From Vibrio brasiliensis LMG 20546 (GTDB lineage: Bacteria; Pseudomonadota; Gammaproteobacteria; Enterobacterales; Vibrionaceae), in NCBI RefSeq assembly GCF_000189255.1, contig NZ_AEVS01000116.1, forward strand, positions 35,913-99,912: DNA of 64,000 nt. The letters run 5' to 3'. Below, one piece after another: positions 59,455-64,000 of the stretch. The position numbers and the translations under genes are program-made. Every line of letters begins with the position of its first letter. Positions within the stretch are counted from its first letter, which is position 1. The notes beneath the pieces are model-generated. The model was not told the origin of the DNA and did no database searches. It worked only from the letters and a program-made list of their open reading frames with translations.

Positions 59455-62400
59455 CTACCCCAGCTCACCATGTGAAGTACGTGCTTTGACATCATGACTT
59501 AGCTCTTTATTCAGCTCAGCCTCAACATGTCCTGGCGCTTGGGTACTTTGTGAGATCAAGCGATACATCGCAGGGATAACAAACAGTGTTACCAAGGTGG
59601 CAAAGCCCATGCCGAAGAAAATCACTGTACCAACCGCTACGCGACTTTCGTAACCAGCCCCCGTTGAGAGAATCAGTGGTACTGCTCCAGCCAAAGTAGT
59701 AAACGCTGTCATCATGATAGGACGCAAACGACGAGCAGATGCATCAACAATCGCTTTTTCAAACTCAATACCACGGTCACGCAGTTGGTTAGCAAACTCT
59801 ACGATCAAGATACCGTTTTTGGTCACCATGCCAATCAGCATGATCATACCTATCTGGCTATAGATGTTGAGCCCCTGCCCCATTAAGAACAGTCCTAGGA
59901 AACCACCAAACACCCCCATAGGAACAGTGAACATCACCACCAACGGGTTGATAAAGCTTTCAAACTGCGCAGCAAGCACCAGATAAGCAACCAACAAGGC
60001 CAGCGCAAACACCATTAAGATACTCGACTGATTCTCTTTGTAGTCCTTAGACTCACCAGAGTAGCTTACAGAGATATCACTCGGCAGCAGTTCAATCGCT
60101 TGTTGGTCAAGGAAGTCCAGCGCCTCACCTAGGGTGTAACCATCGGACAGGTTGGCAGTGATAGTGACCGACTTTTGCTTGTTGTAGTGCGAGAGTCTAA
60201 TGGATGACGCTACCTCTTCGATCTTCGTCACTGCATCCAGTGTCACCAATTCACCAGAGTCGGTACGCATATAGATCTGGCTTAAGTCTGCCGCATTGTT
60301 AAAGCTGTTCTCATCACCACGCAAGTAAACATCGTACTCTTCACCACGCTCAACAAAGGTGGTTTCACTCTTACCACCAAGCATGATTTCGAGAGTATCA
60401 GAGATATCCTGAACACTAATTCCTAATTCTGCAGCACGCTGCTTGTCGACACTGACAACCAACTCAGGCGTTTTCTCTGAGTAGTTGATGTCACTGCCTT
60501 CCATAAACGGCGACTCCTCAGCAAGTTGCTCCAGCTTTTCCGCCCAAGTTTTGAGCTCAGTATAGTCAGAGCCACCAAGAACGAACTGAACAGGCTCACT
60601 TGAACCACCACGGAAACCGGGCATAAATGGGAAGACACGTACATCAGCCATGCCAGCCAATGCTTTACGCACTTCTCCCAGCGCCTGCTGAGCAGTGACA
60701 TCACGATCATTCCAGTCTTCAAGAATCATGATCACAAAGCCAGTCTGGTCACCCGCGTTACCGCCAAATGCTGGCGATTGAATGCTGAAAGATTTTAGGA
60801 AGCCCTGACCAAGCAATGGCATCAGACGATCTTCAACAATGTCCATATTAGCTGCCATACGATTGTAACTGGTCGCATCGGCACCACGAACGAAGGCAAA
60901 AATAACCCCTCTGTCTTCAGAAGGTGTTAACTGAGCCGGCACCTGCTGCATTAATCCCCAACTACCGCCAATACATGAAATGATGATCAGTGGAGCCGCC
61001 CATTTCCATTTAAGCGCCCCTTTAAGCACTTTACGGTAAGCAGACTCGAGGCGGCCAAACATATCATCAATCAACAGATTGAAACGATTTGGTTTCACGT
61101 TGGCTTTGAGCAATTTACTACCCAGAACCGGGGTCAGCGTCAGAGCAATTAGCGAAGAGAAAATCACTGACATCGCCAACAACACTGAGAACTCAGTAAA
61201 CAACAGGCCAACCATGCCGTCCATAAAGGAGATCGGCAGGAATACCATAACCAGTACTAAAGTCGTCGCGACAACGGCAAAGCCCACTTCTCGGGTGCCT
61301 TTATAGGCTGCAAGTAACGGCTTCTCACCGTTCTCAATGTGGTGGAAAATGTTTTCGACCACAACAATCGCGTCATCAACCACCAGGCCAATCGATAGGA
61401 TCAATGCCATCAGGGTGATCAGGTTGATCGAGAAACCAAAGTAGTAAGCGGCGATAAATGATGAGATCAGTGATACAGGAACCGTCACCGCTGGGATCAA
61501 TGTCGCTCGCGCCTGACCAATAAAGATATAGAGCACCAGAATAACCAGACCACCGGTAATAAACAGGGTGCTGTACACTTCTGCTATCGAGCGTTCAATA
61601 AACACCGTTGAATCATAATCGATCGCCAGACGTGTGCCTTGAGGAAGAAACTTCTGAATGTTTTCCACTTCTTTATGAACTAAGTCAGCAACCTCTAGCG
61701 GGTTAGCATCTGATTGAGGCACGATGCCCATACTGACGTTAACAACACCGTCGCTCTTAAAGGTCGAATTCTCGTTTTCTGCGCCTATGTATACGTCTGC
61801 GACGTCTTTAAGGTAAATCGGCGTATTGTCTGATGCACGCTTTACGACCAGGTACTCAAAATCTTCAGCCTGGTTGTAGCTACGAGCAGTACGCACCGAC
61901 ATAACAATCTGGTCGTTACGCACTTCACCGCCTGGGCTTTCAATATTCTCACTGCGCAATGCTGAGGTAATGTCTGACGTAGTGACGCCTCTACCCGCCA
62001 TCTGAGCAGGTTTGAGCTTGACGTACATCACCTTGTACAGACCGCCAGATATATCGACCGAGCTGACACCTGAGATAAGGCTGAACCTGTCCATAAGTAC
62101 ACGCTCAACATAGTCCGTCAATTGAGTACGGTCCATCTCCGAAGAGCTGAGGTTGATATATAAAGAAGCCTCACCTGAACCATTGTTCTTGAATACAACA
62201 GGATCATCCGCTTCATCAGGCAACGAACGTTGTGCTCGCGCCACTGCATCACGGACATCGCTCACACCAGTATTAAGGTCATAACCAAGATCGAAGGTAA
62301 TGGTAATTCGCGACATACTGTTACGCGTGGTAGACGATATCTCATCGATACCGCTAATACCTGACAACTGATCCTCGAGCACCGAAGTTATCTGGCTTTC

Positions 62401-62577
62401 AATAATGGTTGCTGACGCCCCTTCATAACGAGTACTGATCGATACTACCGGGCTTTCGATATCCGGCATCTCACGTACAGCAAGCTTGTTAAATGAGACG
62501 ATACCAAACACACACAACAATAAACTCAGAACGACCGCAGCAACCGGTCTTTTAACCGAAACATCTGACAGTAACAT
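59455..62577 (-). CDS. RND efflux pump, inner-membrane subunit
   Basis: This 1040-residue transporter of the AcrB/MexB superfamily has 12 predicted transmembrane helices, the paired aspartates in helix 4 (GLVVDDAIVVVENIF) that carry protons, and two large periplasmic loops. It would export drugs, bile acids or similar compounds with the adaptor encoded just upstream. Its ATG overlaps the adaptor stop (TAATG). Several such pumps exist in vibrios (Vex/Vme), so I do not assign a specific name. No outer-membrane TolC-type gene lies beside it. Confidence 0.92.
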   Translation of the reverse strand: MLLSDVSVKRPVAAVVLSLLLCVFGIVSFNKLAVREMPDIESPVVSISTRYEGASATIIESQITSVLEDQLSGISGIDEISSTTRNSMSRITITFDLGYDLNTGVSDVRDAVARAQRSLPDEADDPVVFKNNGSGEASLYINLSSSEMDRTQLTDYVERVLMDRFSLISGVSSVDISGGLYKVMYVKLKPAQMAGRGVTTSDITSALRSENIESPGGEVRNDQIVMSVRTARSYNQAEDFEYLVVKRASDNTPIYLKDVADVYIGAENENSTFKSDGVVNVSMGIVPQSDANPLEVADLVHKEVENIQKFLPQGTRLAIDYDSTVFIERSIAEVYSTLFITGGLVILVLYIFIGQARATLIPAVTVPVSLISSFIAAYYFGFSINLITLMALILSIGLVVDDAIVVVENIFHHIENGEKPLLAAYKGTREVGFAVVATTLVLVMVFLPISFMDGMVGLLFTEFSVLLAMSVIFSSLIALTLTPVLGSKLLKANVKPNRFNLLIDDMFGRLESAYRKVLKGALKWKWAAPLIIISCIGGSWGLMQQVPAQLTPSEDRGVIFAFVRGADATSYNRMAANMDIVEDRLMPLLGQGFLKSFSIQSPAFGGNAGDQTGFVIMILEDWNDRDVTAQQALGEVRKALAGMADVRVFPFMPGFRGGSSEPVQFVLGGSDYTELKTWAEKLEQLAEESPFMEGSDINYSEKTPELVVSVDKQRAAELGISVQDISDTLEIMLGGKSETTFVERGEEYDVYLRGDENSFNNAADLSQIYMRTDSGELVTLDAVTKIEEVASSIRLSHYNKQKSVTITANLSDGYTLGEALDFLDQQAIELLPSDISVSYSGESKDYKENQSSILMVFALALLVAYLVLAAQFESFINPLVVMFTVPMGVFGGFLGLFLMGQGLNIYSQIGMIMLIGMVTKNGILIVEFANQLRDRGIEFEKAIVDASARRLRPIMMTAFTTLAGAVPLILSTGAGYESRVAVGTVIFFGMGFATLVTLFVIPAMYRLISQSTQAPGHVEAELNKELSHDVKARTSHGELG

Positions 62578-63647
62578 TAGTGAGTTCCTTGTTGAGGCTG
62601 TGATTTCTCTTTAGGACGGCCATCGCTACCCAATTCTGAAACCTGCACGCCATCGCGCATATTGACGATCCCTTGTACGACAATTTTGTCGCCGATCGAT
62701 AAACCCTGTTCAATCACGACGAGGTTATCGACACGAGCGCCAAGAAATACCTGAGTACGTTTGGCTTTGTTCTGTTCATCAATCACGTAAACGTAGCGTT
62801 TGGTACCTGAGTACTCTAGGGCCTGAACTGGAATAATTGGTGCTTCAATCGCAGGGAAGTCCATGTCCGCCGACACTAGCATGCCCGGTTTCAAATCATT
62901 TGCGCTGTTAGTGAAGTGAATTCGAACACGCAGGTTAAGTGTTTCCTGATTAATACGAGAGTCAATCGCCACCACTTCACCATCGAATACTTTATCTGGC
63001 CAAGCTGCTGTAGTAGCTGTGACTTTCATGCCTTTAGAAAGTTGTGATAAGTAACGCTCCGGAACCTGAAGATCCATTTGCATCACAGATAGGTTATCCA
63101 ACGTCAGTAAGTCTTCCCCTGCGGTAACCATTTTGCCGCGACTGAAGTCAATAAAGCCGACTGTCCCATCAAACGGGGCTGTGATATGAAGATCTTTAAG
63201 GTTCGCATTGGCCGCGTCAAGACGAGCTTGGGCAATCTCTACACTCGCCTTTTGAGCATCAATTTCTGTTTGTGTAATGGCATTGCGCTTTACCAAGCGC
63301 TCAAACTCTTTCAGCTTACGCTGTTCATCTTTAAGGTAAGCCTTAGCTTCAGCCACAGATGCGCGCGCCTTATCATCATTCAATTGAATAATTAGCTGGC
63401 CTTGCTCTACGACTTGATTGGCTTTGACCGCAATTGTGTCTACTTTACCGGCAACTTCCGGAGAGATTTCTACCGACTGCTCAGCGTCTAACTTGCCAAC
63501 CAAAACAAGAGATTGAGAAACATGGTGGGTTTGAACAAGTTCAGTAACAACCGTAACTGTCGTAGGGCCCTGTCTCTTTGCATAAGAGGCTGGCGCTGCT
63601 GCAAGAATAGACAGAGACAGAAGACTCAAAACAATTTTATTTTTCAT
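62577..63647 (-). CDS. RND periplasmic adaptor (membrane fusion protein)
   Basis: About 356 residues from 63647, where MKNKIVLSLLSLSILAAAPASYA forms a signal peptide; the frame is open upstream to 63710. It shows the adaptor architecture of a lipoyl-like domain (VDTIAVKANQVVEQGQLIIQL), a coiled-coil hairpin (ERLVKRNAITQTEIDAQKAS) and a beta-barrel domain. It links the RND pump to an outer-membrane channel. The stop overlaps the pump start by one base. There is no lipobox, so it is anchored otherwise or soluble in the periplasm. Confidence 0.9.
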   Translation of the reverse strand: MKNKIVLSLLSLSILAAAPASYAKRQGPTTVTVVTELVQTHHVSQSLVLVGKLDAEQSVEISPEVAGKVDTIAVKANQVVEQGQLIIQLNDDKARASVAEAKAYLKDEQRKLKEFERLVKRNAITQTEIDAQKASVEIAQARLDAANANLKDLHITAPFDGTVGFIDFSRGKMVTAGEDLLTLDNLSVMQMDLQVPERYLSQLSKGMKVTATTAAWPDKVFDGEVVAIDSRINQETLNLRVRIHFTNSANDLKPGMLVSADMDFPAIEAPIIPVQALEYSGTKRYVYVIDEQNKAKRTQVFLGARVDNLVVIEQGLSIGDKIVVQGIVNMRDGVQVSELGSDGRPKEKSQPQQGTH

Positions 63648-63830
63648 GGTTAGATTCTGCATAAATAAACTAGCTGTATTGTATCCGCTTATACCCTTTA
63701 TGAACGTCAAGTAATGTAAAGAGCGAGAAATATTATGTAAGTAAAGCCGTTGATTGTTTGAGCTTTATGGTCAATTCCTGGCATCTTTGTCGAAAAAGGC
63801 ATCATTCAATTCAAAAAACTAAGAAAAGGC
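63648..63830. other. Region between the RND operon and tRNA-Tyr
   Basis: It contains the minus-strand RND operon promoter. No gene is visible and no operator was recognised. Confidence 0.35.
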
Positions 63831-63858
63831 TTTACAGCTTTTACGAGTTTGCTATGAT
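63831..63858 (+). promoter_or_regulatory. Promoter of tRNA-Tyr
   Basis: TTTACA (63831-63836) and TATGAT (63853-63858) are separated by 16 bp and followed by a GC-rich discriminator GCGCTCCGC, which is typical of stringently controlled stable-RNA promoters. The start would be about 50 bp before the tRNA. Confidence 0.75.
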
Positions 63859-63912
63859 GCGCTCCGCACTTGAGCAATGTGTTGGGAAAACTTACCAAGT
63901 ATAAAATACCCT

Positions 63913-63997
63913 GGAGGGGTTCCCGAGTGGCCAAAGGGATCAGACTGTAAATCTGCTGGCACTGCCTTCGATGGTTCGAATCCGTCCCCCTCCACCA
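63913..63997 (+). tRNA. tRNA-Tyr (anticodon GTA)
   Basis: An 85-nt tRNA with acceptor stem GGAGGGG / CCCCTCC, anticodon GTA at 63947-63949, a long variable arm (as in bacterial tRNA-Tyr), the TTCGAAT T-loop and an encoded CCA end at 63995-63997. It is the only tRNA seen in the window; more may follow beyond the edge. Confidence 0.97.
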
Positions 63998-64000
63998 TAT

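Overview
The window is chromosomal DNA from a Vibrio species. The main pointers are an intact toxR-toxS operon divergent from htpG, two OmpU-like general porins, and the gene order lnt / ybeL / leuS-lptE-holA-rsfS-rlmH-mrdA-rodA-rlpA-dacA-ybeD-lipB-lipA known from enteric bacteria and vibrios. Nearly all of it is core genome. I see no prophage, integron, insertion sequence, CRISPR array or rRNA operon. The only RNA gene is a tRNA-Tyr at the right edge.

Layout. 1-9.2 kb is an envelope and metal region: a DUF2057 gene cut by the window edge, a porin, a CueR-type promoter driving copA-copG, an outer-membrane barrel protein, a CadC/ToxR-like membrane regulator and a KdgM-like channel. 9.2-13.2 kb holds hemH, adk and htpG on the minus strand. 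13.4-15.9 kb holds toxRS, a TauE/SafE exporter and a SelW-like protein. 15.9-18.8 kb (minus) is a translationally coupled operon of two DUF1538 membrane proteins, a PII-like protein and a CBS protein, followed by yfcE. 19.0-23.5 kb carries yfcH, ybbO, cnoX, qmcA and ybbJ. 23.5-26.0 kb carries a 57-codon secreted-protein gene, a second DUF2057 gene and a second porin. 26.5-35 kb carries ligA, zipA, cysZ, cysK and the PTS operon ptsH-ptsI-crr. 35-42.1 kb carries ubiF divergent from miaB-ybeZ-ybeY-corC-lnt. 42.4-55.6 kb carries ybeL divergent from leuS and the cell-wall and lipoate cluster. 55.7-64 kb carries a small lipoprotein, an unassigned 188-residue protein, glyA with a PurR box, a YitT-like membrane protein, an RND efflux pair and tRNA-Tyr.

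Functional themes are envelope biogenesis (PBP2, RodA, RlpA, PBP5, LptE, Lnt), cell division (ZipA), lipoate synthesis (LipB, LipA), sulfur assimilation (CysZ, CysK), sugar uptake control (PTS) and outer-membrane permeability (two porins, a KdgM-like channel and ToxRS, a known porin regulator in vibrios).

Most unusual content: (1) a dispersed intergenic element at cysZ/cysK and lnt/ybeL, with a partial relative near 59.4 kb. It is built of tiny hairpins, and in the two main copies it is preceded by an 8-copy heptamer tandem repeat that runs over the stop codon of the upstream gene. (2) The DUF1538-DUF1538-PII-CBS operon, which looks like a nucleotide-regulated cation transport module. (3) A cytosolic 188-residue protein with a CNF-like Ser-Gly-Cys...His pattern. 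(4) Two small ORFs of 57 and 21 codons. All calls are from reading the sequence; no database search was run.
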